Origin: Streptomyces geranii
GTDB taxonomy: Bacteria > Actinomycetota > Actinomycetes > Streptomycetales > Streptomycetaceae
DNA length: 64,000 nt
Direction of reading: 5' to 3'
NCBI RefSeq assembly: GCF_002954775.1
Contig: NZ_PJME01000036.1
Coordinates: forward strand, 1-64,000
Shown here: in pieces, positions 32,199-40,507 of the stretch
How the letters are laid out: every line of letters begins with the position of its first letter
How positions within the stretch are numbered: the first letter of the stretch is position 1
Notes under the pieces: model-generated
Databases searched by the model: none
What the model saw: the letters and a program-made list of their open reading frames with translations, nothing else
What the model was told of the DNA's origin: nothing
Translations under genes and position numbers: made by a program

Positions 32199-34394
32199 CT
32201 AGTCGTGATGGACGGCGGCCGACGTGTGTTTGAGGCCCGCGTCTTCCTTGGCGGCCATGTCCTGGCCGTAGATGCGGGCGACCATCGTGGCCGCGAGCTT
32301 GGCGGCCTCCTTGGCGAAGCCGCACTCCTCGGCACACCGCAGTGCCTGGAGCTTCATGCGGCCCGCGGCGTCGGCCAGGTCCGTGATCTGGTCGGTGACG
32401 CGGGTGTCGATGTTGTGGTCGCCGACCAGGTCGGCCGCCATGTCCCGCAGGGCGTCGGCGACTTTGCCGAGGGCTTCGGCGATAGCTTCGGCGCGCTCCT
32501 GGTGGGAGGCGGCCTTGATGGCGATGTTCGCCATCTCCATCAGGAACTCGTCGAACGTGATGTCCGTTCGGTGCTGGGCGCTGAGACTGCCCTGCCCGGA
32601 CGGCTTGCTGACCTGCGCGCTGCTCACGCTGCTCCCTTCCGTGCTGGTCGGCCGGCTGGTGCCGGGCCGTGCGGTGTGACGTTCCGGCGCGGGCGGCAGT
32701 CCCCGAACGCCGGTCGTCATGGCCGCGGGCTGGTCGGGGACGATGTCCGCGTCGACGATGTCGTCCTCGCCCTTGCTGTCGGTGCGCGGCGGGCGGGAGG
32801 GACGGTCGGGCCACTCCCACGTCGGGGTGGAGTCCTCCTCACCGAACGGGCTGTCCGCCGGACGGCCGCGCCGCCCGGCACGACCCGTACGACCACGCCC
32901 CGCCCGCCCCGCCCGCCCGGTGCGGCGAGTACGTCCACGCCGCCCGGTCCGGCCCGTGCCGCCGGTGCGCCGACGCCGGAACCGACGACGCTTCTTCGCA
33001 TCGCCAGACGCCCCGTCACCAGCCTTGGAGTCCTTACCTGGCTCATCGCCCGCCCTGCCGTCCTTCGCGGCGCTGGAGGCCCCGTCAGGGCCGTCCTTAG
33101 CGGCCTTCTCGTCCTTGTCGTCGGCGCTCTTGCCGTCGTCGGTGCCCTTGCCCTTGGAGTCCTTGTCCTTGGTCAGGTTCACCTTCTCGGTGCCGGCCGC
33201 CTTGGCGGCCTTCGCGTCGGCGGCGGCCTTCGCGTCGGCACGGCGCTTGTCGAAGCGGCGCTGGACTTCCTCGCCGACGGCCTGGCCCAAGGTGGTGCGA
33301 CCGGAGCCGGCCGACGCCGCGGCTTCCCGCTTCGCCTTCCGCGCCTCCCCCCGCTCCGCTTTCCTGGCCCGGCGGTCCTCCCATTCCTTCTGCCGGTTGG
33401 CGCGGGCCTGGTCGCGGTTCTTGGTCCGGTCGGCGACGCCGGCGGTGTGCCCGGCGCCGCGCCGCTCCTGCCGCCCGGCCTGCCGGGTACCGGCGCGCTC
33501 CTGGCGGCCCCGGGCCCGCTCCGCACGGGCGTTGGAAGCCGGGCCGTTCTGGCCCCGGCCGCCGTCGCCCTTTGAGCTGCCAGAGCCTGTCTGGGAGCCT
33601 TTCGGGCCCCCGGATGCCCCGTTGCGCCCGGAACCGGCTGCGCGGCCGCCAGAGCCCGCCTGAGAGCCCTTCGGGCTGCCCTTGCCGCCCCCGGTCGACC
33701 CGGACCCCGAACGCCCGGCGCTGCCGCCGGAGTTGGACCCGCGCGAGGCCGGCCCCTTCGAGCCGGAACCCGAGTTGTTGCGGGACGGACCGCTGCCACT
33801 GCCGCCGCGCGGGGACCCGCCGCCACCGCCGGCCTTCGAGCGGCCCTTGTCCGCCCCCAGGCCGGAGCCGGACGACTTCGTGCGGTCGGTGTCGGCCTTT
33901 GACCGTGCCGCCGCCTTGTCGCCCTTCGCTTTCATCATTGCGGCGTGGAGCTTTCCGTTCTGCTCCATCATCGCGACTTCCTGCGCGGTGCGGCCCTCCA
34001 GCAGCGCGGCCTTCCGTGCTATTTCGGCCTCACGGAAAGGCGCTTCGCTTTCATGATTTGTCCGCGCCATTTCCAGCCGGTACTCCAGCCAGTCACCGAG
34101 ACGGTCAGCGAGAGAGCGCGGCTGTTCGTATTCGCCTTCCTCGTATTCACCGTCCTCTTCACCGGCTTCCGGCGCCGCAATACCTCCGGACCGTAGAGCT
34201 GCCGACGGGTCCGGAGCGGCCGGAATTACCGGCAGTTCCATCGTCGTCTCCTCCGGCGACTCCAGCGGTGCTGGGGGAATGTCTTCCGGCGGCGGAATGG
34301 TGTCGCCGTAGTCCGGGATCGGCGGTGGCACGTACGTGGAATCACCGCTCCAGGGGCCCTGGACCAGGGTCCCGGTGCCGTCCTCATCGGACAC
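32199..34394 (-). CDS. Large disordered basic protein of the transfer block
   Basis: 731 aa. The N-terminal 130 residues are acidic and helical (SLADRLGDWLEYRLEMAR). Residues 140-300 are a Gly/Ser/Lys low-complexity region. Residues 280-400 are Arg/Lys/Glu-rich, then comes an extreme Arg/Gly/Thr run near 470-520 (TGRAGRAGRGRTGRAGRRG). The last 150 residues are a folded helical domain (DEFLMEMANIAIKAASHQER ... DQITDLADAAGRMKLQA). The RG-rich part should bind nucleic acid without sequence preference. No P-loop is seen, although relatives are sometimes labelled ATP/GTP-binding. Confidence 0.65.
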   Translation of the reverse strand: MSDEDGTGTLVQGPWSGDSTYVPPPIPDYGDTIPPPEDIPPAPLESPEETTMELPVIPAAPDPSAALRSGGIAAPEAGEEDGEYEEGEYEQPRSLADRLGDWLEYRLEMARTNHESEAPFREAEIARKAALLEGRTAQEVAMMEQNGKLHAAMMKAKGDKAAARSKADTDRTKSSGSGLGADKGRSKAGGGGGSPRGGSGSGPSRNNSGSGSKGPASRGSNSGGSAGRSGSGSTGGGKGSPKGSQAGSGGRAAGSGRNGASGGPKGSQTGSGSSKGDGGRGQNGPASNARAERARGRQERAGTRQAGRQERRGAGHTAGVADRTKNRDQARANRQKEWEDRRARKAERGEARKAKREAAASAGSGRTTLGQAVGEEVQRRFDKRRADAKAAADAKAAKAAGTEKVNLTKDKDSKGKGTDDGKSADDKDEKAAKDGPDGASSAAKDGRAGDEPGKDSKAGDGASGDAKKRRRFRRRRTGGTGRTGRRGRTRRTGRAGRAGRGRTGRAGRRGRPADSPFGEEDSTPTWEWPDRPSRPPRTDSKGEDDIVDADIVPDQPAAMTTGVRGLPPAPERHTARPGTSRPTSTEGSSVSSAQVSKPSGQGSLSAQHRTDITFDEFLMEMANIAIKAASHQERAEAIAEALGKVADALRDMAADLVGDHNIDTRVTDQITDLADAAGRMKLQALRCAEECGFAKEAAKLAATMVARIYGQDMAAKEDAGLKHTSAAVHHD

Positions 34395-34435
34395 GGTGCG
34401 CCTCCCTCCTGTGACTTGACAGAGCGTGGGGTCTT

Positions 34436-34469
34436 GTGTGCACGCGTGTGCACGTGCACGTGTGCACGC
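34436..34469. repeat. GTGCAC repeat cluster upstream of the basic-protein gene
   Basis: GTGTGCACGC, the 12-bp palindrome GTGCACGTGCAC (34448-34459) and another GTGTGCACGC stand side by side, giving four GTGCAC units in 34 bp. They lie 42 bp upstream of the 731-aa gene. A compact palindromic cluster here looks like an operator for a transfer repressor. Confidence 0.5.
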
Positions 34470-34521
34470 TTTACACGCGCGAGGCCCCGCCGGAGCCCGG
34501 CGGGGCCTGCACTGGTGACGG

Positions 34522-34818
34522 TCAGTTACGCGGGGGGTGCTTCGCCACGACCTGCTCCGCGTACTGCAGCAGGTCGCTCCAGATCCGTCCGTTGCCCTCC
34601 ACCCGCTGGTCCAGCGCCGTGATGAACAGGCGGCAGATCAGCGCGAATCCGGAGTAGACGTCGCCGCGACCGGCTTTGACGTCCTTGGACATTCGGGATC
34701 GTGCCAGGCGGAGCCAGAATTCCATCAGCCCCGCCTCGCCGCGAGATTCGCGGGCTTTCGTCGCCTCTTCCTTCAGCCAGTTCTGACGCCGTTCGGCGCT
34801 GCTGAGGGGGCGGTTCAC
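34522..34818 (-). CDS. Small helical protein
   Basis: 98 aa from a GTG at 34818 that overlaps the upstream stop as GTGA. It is helical and charged (SSAERRQNWLKEEATKARES; MEFWLRLARSRMSKDV; ICRLFITALDQRVEG). No family is recognised. Coupling to the 157-aa gene suggests a shared complex. Confidence 0.55.
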   Translation of the reverse strand: MNRPLSSAERRQNWLKEEATKARESRGEAGLMEFWLRLARSRMSKDVKAGRGDVYSGFALICRLFITALDQRVEGNGRIWSDLLQYAEQVVAKHPPRN

Positions 34819-35288
34819 GCCGACTCCCGACCGAGGTCGTAAATCGACGTGGGACCACCATACCCGGAATTCTCGCTCTGTGCACCCTGCTGCTGCGGGT
34901 TGGGTGCGGCCTGCAGCGTCGGCGGGTTGTTCTTCCGCTGCCTTTCCAGCTCCTTTTCCCTCCTTCCCTTAGCCGTATTTACAACGGTCTCATCGTGGGC
35001 ACGGCGCTTATAGGCGCTCTTTTCGAGGCCCCCGGTGAGGCTGTTCAGGTTCTTGAGGACGTTCCCGAGGGCCTTTTCGACGGGCATCGCGCGCAGCCTC
35101 GCGTGATACCAGCGGTCGCCCTCCACGTGCGTGTCACGCAGGTGCACGCGGGTCTCGTGCGCGAGGGTCTCCAGGTTCTTGCCGATGTCCAGCAGGACCC
35201 GCTGAACGTCGGCCAGGTACCGGGCGGTTGCCTCCGGGCTCTGCGCGACGTCGCGCAGAGGGGAGTGGTTCGGGTCGTTGCTGTTCAT
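34815..35288 (-). CDS. Hypothetical helical protein
   Basis: 157 aa from the ATG at 35288, with GGAGG upstream. Three amphipathic helices (TARYLADVQRVLLDIGKNLE; MPVEKALGNVLKNLNSLTGG; KGRREKELERQRKNN) are followed by a Gln/Asn/Pro-rich disordered tail. It has no membrane segment and no known family. Confidence 0.55.
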   Translation of the reverse strand: MNSNDPNHSPLRDVAQSPEATARYLADVQRVLLDIGKNLETLAHETRVHLRDTHVEGDRWYHARLRAMPVEKALGNVLKNLNSLTGGLEKSAYKRRAHDETVVNTAKGRREKELERQRKNNPPTLQAAPNPQQQGAQSENSGYGGPTSIYDLGRESA

Positions 35289-35440
35289 GCGAGAAGACCT
35301 CCGGGTCTCGGGGTTGGGGAACGGGGGAATCCGTGATCCCCGAGGCTGTTGCGCGGGGTTGGGGCGGTAGTCGGAACGAACCTCGCCCGCACCGCCTCCC
35401 CGGTGGGCGCGGTACGGGCGAGCGGCCTGCCGGCCGTGGC

Positions 35441-35483
35441 CGTCACCGGTCCGCGCTCGGTGGGCGAGCGCGGGCCGGTGACG
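35441..35483 (-). terminator. Long intergenic stem-loop
   Basis: Arms 35441-35459 and 35465-35483 pair over 19 positions with a single wobble (CGTCACCGG... against ...CCGGTGACG) and a 5-nt loop. It lies between the DUF2637 gene and the 157-aa gene. Confidence 0.6.
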
Positions 35484-35543
35484 ACCATGAGCGGCAGGGG
35501 TTCTGCCAAGGGGTGAGCGCCTGAGCGCTCACCGGGCGCTCAC

Positions 35544-37685
35544 CTACGCGCCCGGGGCGGCCTTTTCGACTTGCTCACGCAGGCGCTGAGCGGTCGGCCG
35601 GGAGACCGGCTTGTCGGACAGGCCCGCCTGGGTGAGCGCGTCGCGGATCTCCGTCCACTCGGGACGGCGCCCGAGCTCGGTGTAGAGCCGACGGATGCGT
35701 GCGTGGCGGCGCTCGGTCAGCGCGTCACTCTCGCTGCGCGTAAGAGCGCCCTCCGCTCGCTGAGCGTCTCCGTCCTCCCTGGCGCGCTCACTCTCGTGAG
35801 CGCCGGAGGTGAGCGCCGGGCGCTCACGCTCACCGCGAACCTCCCCGGAGGTGAGCGCGCTCACCTCCGGGTGAGCGTGCTCGCTTTCCTCCGCTCGCTC
35901 GATGGTGTGAGCGTCCTCGGGGGTGAGCGTGTCGGCGAGCGCGGCCGGGAGTTCTCCGAGCTTGAGCGTCATCCGCTGCTCCAACGGAGCCTTCCAGCGC
36001 CACAGCAGACCGTGCTCTTCCTTGAGCTGCGCTCGCAGGTACGTCTGCTCCTGGAGGCGGGTGAGCGCCTCCTCGTAGGAGGTGATCTCCCACAGGATCA
36101 TGCGGCGGCGCAGCCGGGCGGTGGGGATCGGAGCGAGGATCCAGCGGGACCGGCGCACCGTCTCCATCCGCACCTTGCCGGTGACCGCACCGATCCTCGT
36201 GGCGTACACGTGCGAGGCGATCTCCGAGAACACGACCCACAGCAGCGTGAGGGCGGCGTGCCCGAGGCGGCCGGACATGCTGTCGGAGGCGTGCCAGTTC
36301 AGGTAGACGGTCACCGCCGTCAGCGTCCTCGGCACCCACCGGATCCAGCGCAGCTCCATACCCATGCGGATCAGCACCAGGCTGGCGCCGGTGAAAGCCG
36401 GGATGGAGACGTCGATGCCGACCGGCAGCAGCCACGGCCACTCCCAGCCCCACCCGGCCGCCTTGGTCTCCAGCGCGGTGTAGGAGGACAGCAGGCCGAT
36501 GGTGGAGACGGCCGCGGCGGCCAGCACGATCGCGACGACGCCCACCAGCTCCCCCCCGGACAGCGGCGGCACGCCGCCGGCGGGCCGGGCGTCGTTGCGT
36601 GCCTTGCGGCGGGCAGCTCGCGACTCGGTCCGGATCTCGCGGCGCCGGGCCCGCTGCACGGTGCGCTGCGTCGCCGCGTCCAGGACGCGTTCGCCTTCGG
36701 CTCGGGCCTGGGCGGCGGCGATCTGATCGGCGGTGGCCTTCTCGACTGCCTCCCGGGCCGCCATCGCGTCGGCGTCTGCCTGCTCGCGCAGCCGGGCGAT
36801 GTCCTTGTCGACACCAGCCCGCAGCTCCTCCGCCGTGGCACGGGCGTCGGCGAGGGCGCGGTCGGCGTCCTGACGCAGGCCGGCAGCCACCTTCTCGGCT
36901 CCGGCCCTCACCTGCGCGGCCTGGCCGTCCGCGCTCTCACGCATCCGGTCAGCGTCGGTCCGTGCCCGCTGAAGGACGTGTTCGGCGTCCGTGGTGGCGC
37001 GGGTACGGGTCTCGCTCGCGGTGCGGTCCGCGTCGGCCAGCAGCTCGGTGCGCTGCGCCTTCGCGCCCGCGCGGACGGTGACCGCATCACGGTCGGCGGC
37101 GGACCGCAGTTCACCGGCCGCCGTCCTCGCTTCGGTGACGACATCGTGCGCCTGGCGGCGCGCGTCGGCGAGGACCTGGTCAGCCCTGCCGGTCGCGGCC
37201 GTGGCGAGGGCGTCGGCCTCCGAACGCGCGTCGGCGAGCAGCTGCTCCGCCTTCGCTTCGGCGTCGGCGAGGACCTGCTGCGCGTCGGCGTCCGCAGCGG
37301 TCGCGGCGTCGTTGCGGACCTGGTCGGCGTCCGTCGCGGCGACGGCCAGGAGGCGGGTCTGCTCGGTCGTGGCCGCCTCGGTGATCGAGGCGGCCTCGGT
37401 GCGCGCGCTGTCCAGCAGTTCGGCGGCGCGCTCCCGGCCGTCGGCGAGGATGCGGGCGGCGGCGTCGGCGGCCTGGTCCCGGAGGTCGGCGGCGCGGTCG
37501 GCGGCGTCGGCCAGGTGCGGGTCGGCCTCGGGGTACACCGCCAGAGCGGCGGCCTCTAGGACGGGAGCTTCGGGCGCGGCGGCCTGGACGGGAACGGCCA
37601 CCGCCGTCGCCTGGCTGCGCCCGCCGCGGGACTTCGGCGTCGTCGCGGGCTGGCGCCTGCGGCGGGGGGTCTTGGTGTTGGCCAC
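35544..37685 (-). CDS. Coiled-coil / DUF2637 membrane protein (Spd-like)
   Basis: 713 aa from a GTG at 37685, with GAGAGGA upstream. Residues 55-400 are an Ala/Asp/Arg-rich helix with repeated motifs of the type ADARSEADALATAATG and ADRTASETRTRATTDAEH, which would form a very long coiled coil. Residues 430-560 are DUF2637: four hydrophobic segments including VVAIVLAAAAVSTIGLLSSY and WPWLLPVGIDVSIPAFTGAS. The C-terminus is a helical domain (RHARIRRLYTELGRRPEW). DUF2637 proteins (SpdB-like) aid intramycelial plasmid spread in Streptomyces. A fused coil of this length is unusual and could be a membrane-attached tether. Confidence 0.75.
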   Translation of the reverse strand: MANTKTPRRRRQPATTPKSRGGRSQATAVAVPVQAAAPEAPVLEAAALAVYPEADPHLADAADRAADLRDQAADAAARILADGRERAAELLDSARTEAASITEAATTEQTRLLAVAATDADQVRNDAATAADADAQQVLADAEAKAEQLLADARSEADALATAATGRADQVLADARRQAHDVVTEARTAAGELRSAADRDAVTVRAGAKAQRTELLADADRTASETRTRATTDAEHVLQRARTDADRMRESADGQAAQVRAGAEKVAAGLRQDADRALADARATAEELRAGVDKDIARLREQADADAMAAREAVEKATADQIAAAQARAEGERVLDAATQRTVQRARRREIRTESRAARRKARNDARPAGGVPPLSGGELVGVVAIVLAAAAVSTIGLLSSYTALETKAAGWGWEWPWLLPVGIDVSIPAFTGASLVLIRMGMELRWIRWVPRTLTAVTVYLNWHASDSMSGRLGHAALTLLWVVFSEIASHVYATRIGAVTGKVRMETVRRSRWILAPIPTARLRRRMILWEITSYEEALTRLQEQTYLRAQLKEEHGLLWRWKAPLEQRMTLKLGELPAALADTLTPEDAHTIERAEESEHAHPEVSALTSGEVRGERERPALTSGAHESERAREDGDAQRAEGALTRSESDALTERRHARIRRLYTELGRRPEWTEIRDALTQAGLSDKPVSRPTAQRLREQVEKAAPGA

Positions 37686-37763
37686 GGGAATGTCCTCTCT
37701 CTTCCGGGCGCCTCCCTGAGAAGGGGCACCGTGGATCAGTGGCGGTCGGTAGGGTCGTGACCA

Positions 37764-37810
37764 GGCCCTCCGGGACCCCGGCAGCTCTAATGCCGGGGGC
37801 CCGGAGGGCC
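37764..37810 (-). terminator. Stem-loop upstream of the DUF2637 gene
   Basis: GGCCCTCCGGG and CCCGGCA on the left pair with TGCCGGG and CCCGGAGGGCC on the right, with a small internal bulge and a 7-nt loop. It is one of the series of strong hairpins between transfer-block genes. Confidence 0.6.
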
Positions 37811-37831
37811 GTCCTGCCAAGGGGCGGGTGG

Positions 37832-38206
37832 TCAGCGCTGGACGGACGGCTTGCCGTTGTCCTGCGTGAGGTGCTGGCGCAGCCAGGCGACGGCGGCCGG
37901 GGTCATCGCCCCGGTGTCCGGCTCGGTCAGCGGCGCGGTGTCGATGTCGTGCATCGCGTCGGCCGGCGGGAGCAGTCGCATGTAGTCGGGGTCGATCCCC
38001 GCGCGGGCGCGGTTGCCGCTCAGCTCCACCAGGTCGTAGAGCGTCTTGCCGGTGTCGGCGTGCCGCCAGGACCGCTCCACCCGGCCGACGAACGTGTGGC
38101 CGGGCTTGCCGAGCCAGAACCGTTCGGCGTCGCGGAACAGGACCAGGTCGCCCTTCTTGTAGCCGGTCTGCGTCGGCGTGGTCTGCGTGCGCGGCTGCTG
38201 TGCCAC
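37832..38206 (-). CDS. Hypothetical protein
   Basis: 124 aa from a GTG at 38206. A small beta-rich domain (GYKKGDLVLFRDAERFWLGK; FVGRVERSWRHADTGKTLYD) resembles SH3/KOW-like barrels, and the C-terminus is a helix (TPAAVAWLRQHL). A nucleic-acid or protein adaptor is possible; no family is recognised. Confidence 0.55.
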   Translation of the reverse strand: MAQQPRTQTTPTQTGYKKGDLVLFRDAERFWLGKPGHTFVGRVERSWRHADTGKTLYDLVELSGNRARAGIDPDYMRLLPPADAMHDIDTAPLTEPDTGAMTPAAVAWLRQHLTQDNGKPSVQR

Positions 38207-38362
38207 GTTGTGTCCTTCCGTTGAAGTGCACCGGCTCCGGGCTGTTCCCGGGCCGGGACGTGCGAAAAGCCGGCCGCCCGTGGCACGGGCGTCCGGCTGG
38301 TGACGGTGCTGCGAGGCGGGCAGCGACTTCCGTTCCGCTCCCGGCAGGCGGGAGCAGTGCGG

Positions 38363-38602
38363 TCAGACCTCCGTGAGCCGACGCGGGGCGATGATCCGGC
38401 CGTCGGGGAGCAGCTCGCCGGTGTCCTCGAAGAGGAGGACCCCGTTGCACAGCAAGCTCCAGCCCTGCTCCGGGTGGCCGACCACAACGCGGGCGGCCTC
38501 CGCCGCCGGGCTGGAGGCCGACGGGCAGCGCGGGGTATGCGTGCACAGCGAGTCCGGGAGCAGTTCGGTCGGCACGGTGGTGGGCGTGGTGCTGGGGGGC
38601 AT
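38363..38602 (-). CDS. DUF5999-family protein
   Basis: 79 aa from the ATG at 38602, with AGGAGG upstream. The sequence CTHTPRCPSAS, then HPEQGWSLLCNGVLLFEDTG and LLPDGRIIAPRR, is the signature I remember for DUF5999, a small Streptomyces family found on chromosomes and plasmids. Its function is unknown. Confidence 0.75.
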   Translation of the reverse strand: MPPSTTPTTVPTELLPDSLCTHTPRCPSASSPAAEAARVVVGHPEQGWSLLCNGVLLFEDTGELLPDGRIIAPRRLTEV

Positions 38603-38742
38603 CAAGTCCTCCTGCGTTCAGGAACCCGGGGCGTTCCCGGGCGGAAGGCGTGGGAAAGGCCGGTCGCCCGTACGGCGGGCGGTCGGCCTGGAGGAAGAAC
38701 GCGGGGCGGGCGGCGAGTTGGGATCGCGTCCCGCGTGGCGGG

Positions 38743-38913
38743 TCAGCTCTTGCGGAGCCGGGTGAGGTAGGCGTCCTGGAGCCGTTCGAACGACTCCTCG
38801 AGGCGTCGGCCCACCTCGCACCGCGCGTCCGGCGAGCACCCGGTACAGGTCCTGCTGTGCGCGCGGCGGGCCGCATCGGCCTTCATGTAGCGGGCGTGGA
38901 GGTCCTCAGCCAC
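38743..38913 (-). CDS. Small protein with a cysteine motif
   Basis: 56 aa from a GTG at 38913, overlapping the upstream stop by 8 nt. It has HSRTCTGCSPDARCEVGRR between two helices; three cysteines and a histidine could hold a zinc ion. It belongs to the chain of tiny coupled genes downstream of whiB. Confidence 0.5.
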   Translation of the reverse strand: MAEDLHARYMKADAARRAHSRTCTGCSPDARCEVGRRLEESFERLQDAYLTRLRKS

Positions 38914-38992
38914 GGGCCCGCCGGTCGTCCGCACTCTGCTTGTTGGTCTTACGGAGGGCGTCTTCCATGCGCCGGCGTTCTGCGTCGGTCAT
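38906..38992 (-). CDS. 28-codon gene coupled to whiB
   Basis: A 28-residue charged peptide (MTDAERRRMEDALRKTNKQS at the start) whose ATG overlaps the whiB stop as ATGA and whose end overlaps the next gene. It is below the usual gene-calling length. Overlap at both ends favours translation; a leader or coupling function is as likely as a functional peptide. Confidence 0.45.
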   Translation of the reverse strand: MTDAERRRMEDALRKTNKQSADDRRARG

Positions 38993-39255
38993 TCCGTCGC
39001 CGCCGCCCTGGCCTGGGTCCGGCGGCGGGCGGCGCGGCGCCTCATCGCACGCCGTTCGTCCTCGGACAGCCCGCCCCAGACGCCCTCGTCCTGTCCGGAC
39101 TCCAGTGCCCACTGCAGGCACTGCTCCATGACCGGGCAGCGGCGGCAGACGGCCTTGGCCTCTTCGATCTGCAGGAGCGCCGGGCCGGTGTTGCCGATGG
39201 GGAAGAACAGCTCGGGGTCCTCTTCGCGGCAGACCGCGTTGTGTCGCCAGTCCAT
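38989..39255 (-). CDS. WhiB-family iron-sulfur regulator
   Basis: 88 aa from the ATG at 39255, overlapping the preceding stop by one base. Four cysteines are placed as in WhiB: one in AVCREEDPELFFP, then C-x2-C-x5-C in AVCRRCPVMEQCLQWAL. The turn GVWGGLSEDERR and a basic tail follow. WhiB-like proteins bind a [4Fe-4S] cluster and the major sigma factor to steer transcription of developmental genes. A plasmid copy in the transfer block could time transfer to host development. Confidence 0.85.
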   Translation of the reverse strand: MDWRHNAVCREEDPELFFPIGNTGPALLQIEEAKAVCRRCPVMEQCLQWALESGQDEGVWGGLSEDERRAMRRRAARRRTQARAAATE

Positions 39256-39593
39256 CAGTGCCTTCCCCCGTCGGTGTTGGTCGCGGGGGCCTTGGCCTCG
39301 CGGACCAGGTGGTCGGATGTTGTCCAGGTCGATCCGATGGCGAACGGCTCCGCGCCCGGACGGAGCACGTCCTTCACGATCAACGCCCACTGCGCGCAGC
39401 GGCGCTTGAGCAGCTCGCGGGCCCGCTTCGGGTCGCGGATGAGGACGATCACCTCGAAGGCGCCGTCCTGGTTGGAGTAGATGGCGCCCGGAAGGCGCGG
39501 CCCGATCTGCTCGTCGATGACCCGGCGCAGTGCCTCGATGATCATCGGGTCGGGTCCGGCCGCGGGGGCCGGGAGTGTCATGCTGGTCTGCAC
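39255..39593 (-). CDS. Hypothetical protein
   Basis: 112 aa from a GTG at 39593, just after GGAGG; an ATG at 39581 is an alternative. A compact alpha/beta protein: IIEALRRVIDEQIGPRLPGA, FEVIVLIRDPKRARELLKRR and WALIVKDVLRPGAEPFAIG. It overlaps whiB by one base, so the two are co-translated. No family is recognised. Confidence 0.55.
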   Translation of the reverse strand: MQTSMTLPAPAAGPDPMIIEALRRVIDEQIGPRLPGAIYSNQDGAFEVIVLIRDPKRARELLKRRCAQWALIVKDVLRPGAEPFAIGSTWTTSDHLVREAKAPATNTDGGRH

Positions 39594-39675
39594 AGGTCCT
39601 CCAGTCAGGTCCTGGACAGCCCCGGGGGTCTCAAGTCGCCGGGGCTGTCGCCGTTTTGGCTGGTCGTACGAGCGG

Positions 39676-39721
39676 CCACGGCCCCGGCCATCCCGAGTGA
39701 TCGGGGTGGCCGGGGCCGTGG
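39676..39721 (-). terminator. Long stem-loop at the head of the whiB operon
   Basis: Arms 39676-39696 and 39701-39721 pair over 21 positions with one wobble around a GTGA loop (CCACGGCCCCGG... against ...CCGGGGCCGTGG). It follows the stop of the gene at 39740 and probably terminates or attenuates it. Confidence 0.7.
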
Positions 39722-39739
39722 GCGTTCGTGCGTGTGAGG

Positions 39740-40507
39740 TCAGGCGCTGATTCGCACCGGCTGTAGCGGCACCTCGAGGCCGCGGAACTCGGAGACCGTG
39801 CCAGCCGGGTGGATCCGGCAGGCGTTGTTGGCCTCTTCGACCGTCGTACCGCTGCGCTTGGCCGTGGCCGTTTTCGCTTCGACCGTGGCCTCGTGGTGCT
39901 TGGCCCACTCGGCTGCGGTGTCCATCGCGGCGGCCTTGATATAGGAGCGGTCGAATCGAGCTCGCTCGCGGTCCAGGACCTTGCGCTGTTCGTAGACCGT
40001 GGCGAGTTTGGCCCCTGCGGCACAGCGCTGGTTGCCGGTGCAGCGTCCCGGCGCGCTGCTGGCGTGGCACTTCTTGAAGTGCTCCCGGTAGGCAGCGAGG
40101 GCCGTCTGTGCAGTGGGCGCCATCTTGGTGACGGGCTTGGCCGGGGCCGGGAGCGGCTTGTAGTACTGGCGGGCGGAACGTCGGCCGGTCGCCGTGCTGT
40201 CGGCGGCGAGCATCGCCTCGCTCCACTGCTCGATGGTGATGTCGAGCTGGACGACCTGGTTGCTTCCGTCGCACCGGACGTGCTTCTCGCCTCCGGCGAC
40301 CGTGTCGCTGACGCAGTGTTCGCGGATCACCAGCTTCGTGCCGCCCATCAGCCGGCGCCAGGTACGGCAGTCGGGGCAGACTAGCGACTTGGCCTCGCCC
40401 TCACGGACGTTGATCTCTTGAGGGTCGATCTTGCTGAGCAGCATCGGTGCGCGGCGGTTGTCGCGCTTGGTGCGGGTCCGGCCTGAACGCTTGCGGTTCT
40501 TCGCCAT
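39740..40507 (-). CDS. Hypothetical zinc-motif protein
   Basis: 255 aa from the ATG at 40507, with AAGGA upstream. A basic start (AKNRKRSGRTRTKRDNRR) precedes LVCPDCRTWRRLM and, 25 residues later, HCVSD and VRCDGSNQVVQLD. A second Cys/His group is HFKKCHASSAPGRCTGNQRC. It is probably a zinc protein that binds nucleic acid. It is the first gene of the minus-strand transfer block, next to the divergent gap. Confidence 0.6.
   Translation of the reverse strand: MAKNRKRSGRTRTKRDNRRAPMLLSKIDPQEINVREGEAKSLVCPDCRTWRRLMGGTKLVIREHCVSDTVAGGEKHVRCDGSNQVVQLDITIEQWSEAMLAADSTATGRRSARQYYKPLPAPAKPVTKMAPTAQTALAAYREHFKKCHASSAPGRCTGNQRCAAGAKLATVYEQRKVLDRERARFDRSYIKAAAMDTAAEWAKHHEATVEAKTATAKRSGTTVEEANNACRIHPAGTVSEFRGLEVPLQPVRISA

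Noticed and set aside
35544..38876. A 1110-codon minus-strand frame
   Set aside because: Only the part from the GTG at 37685 is protein-like; upstream it reads through hairpins and other genes.
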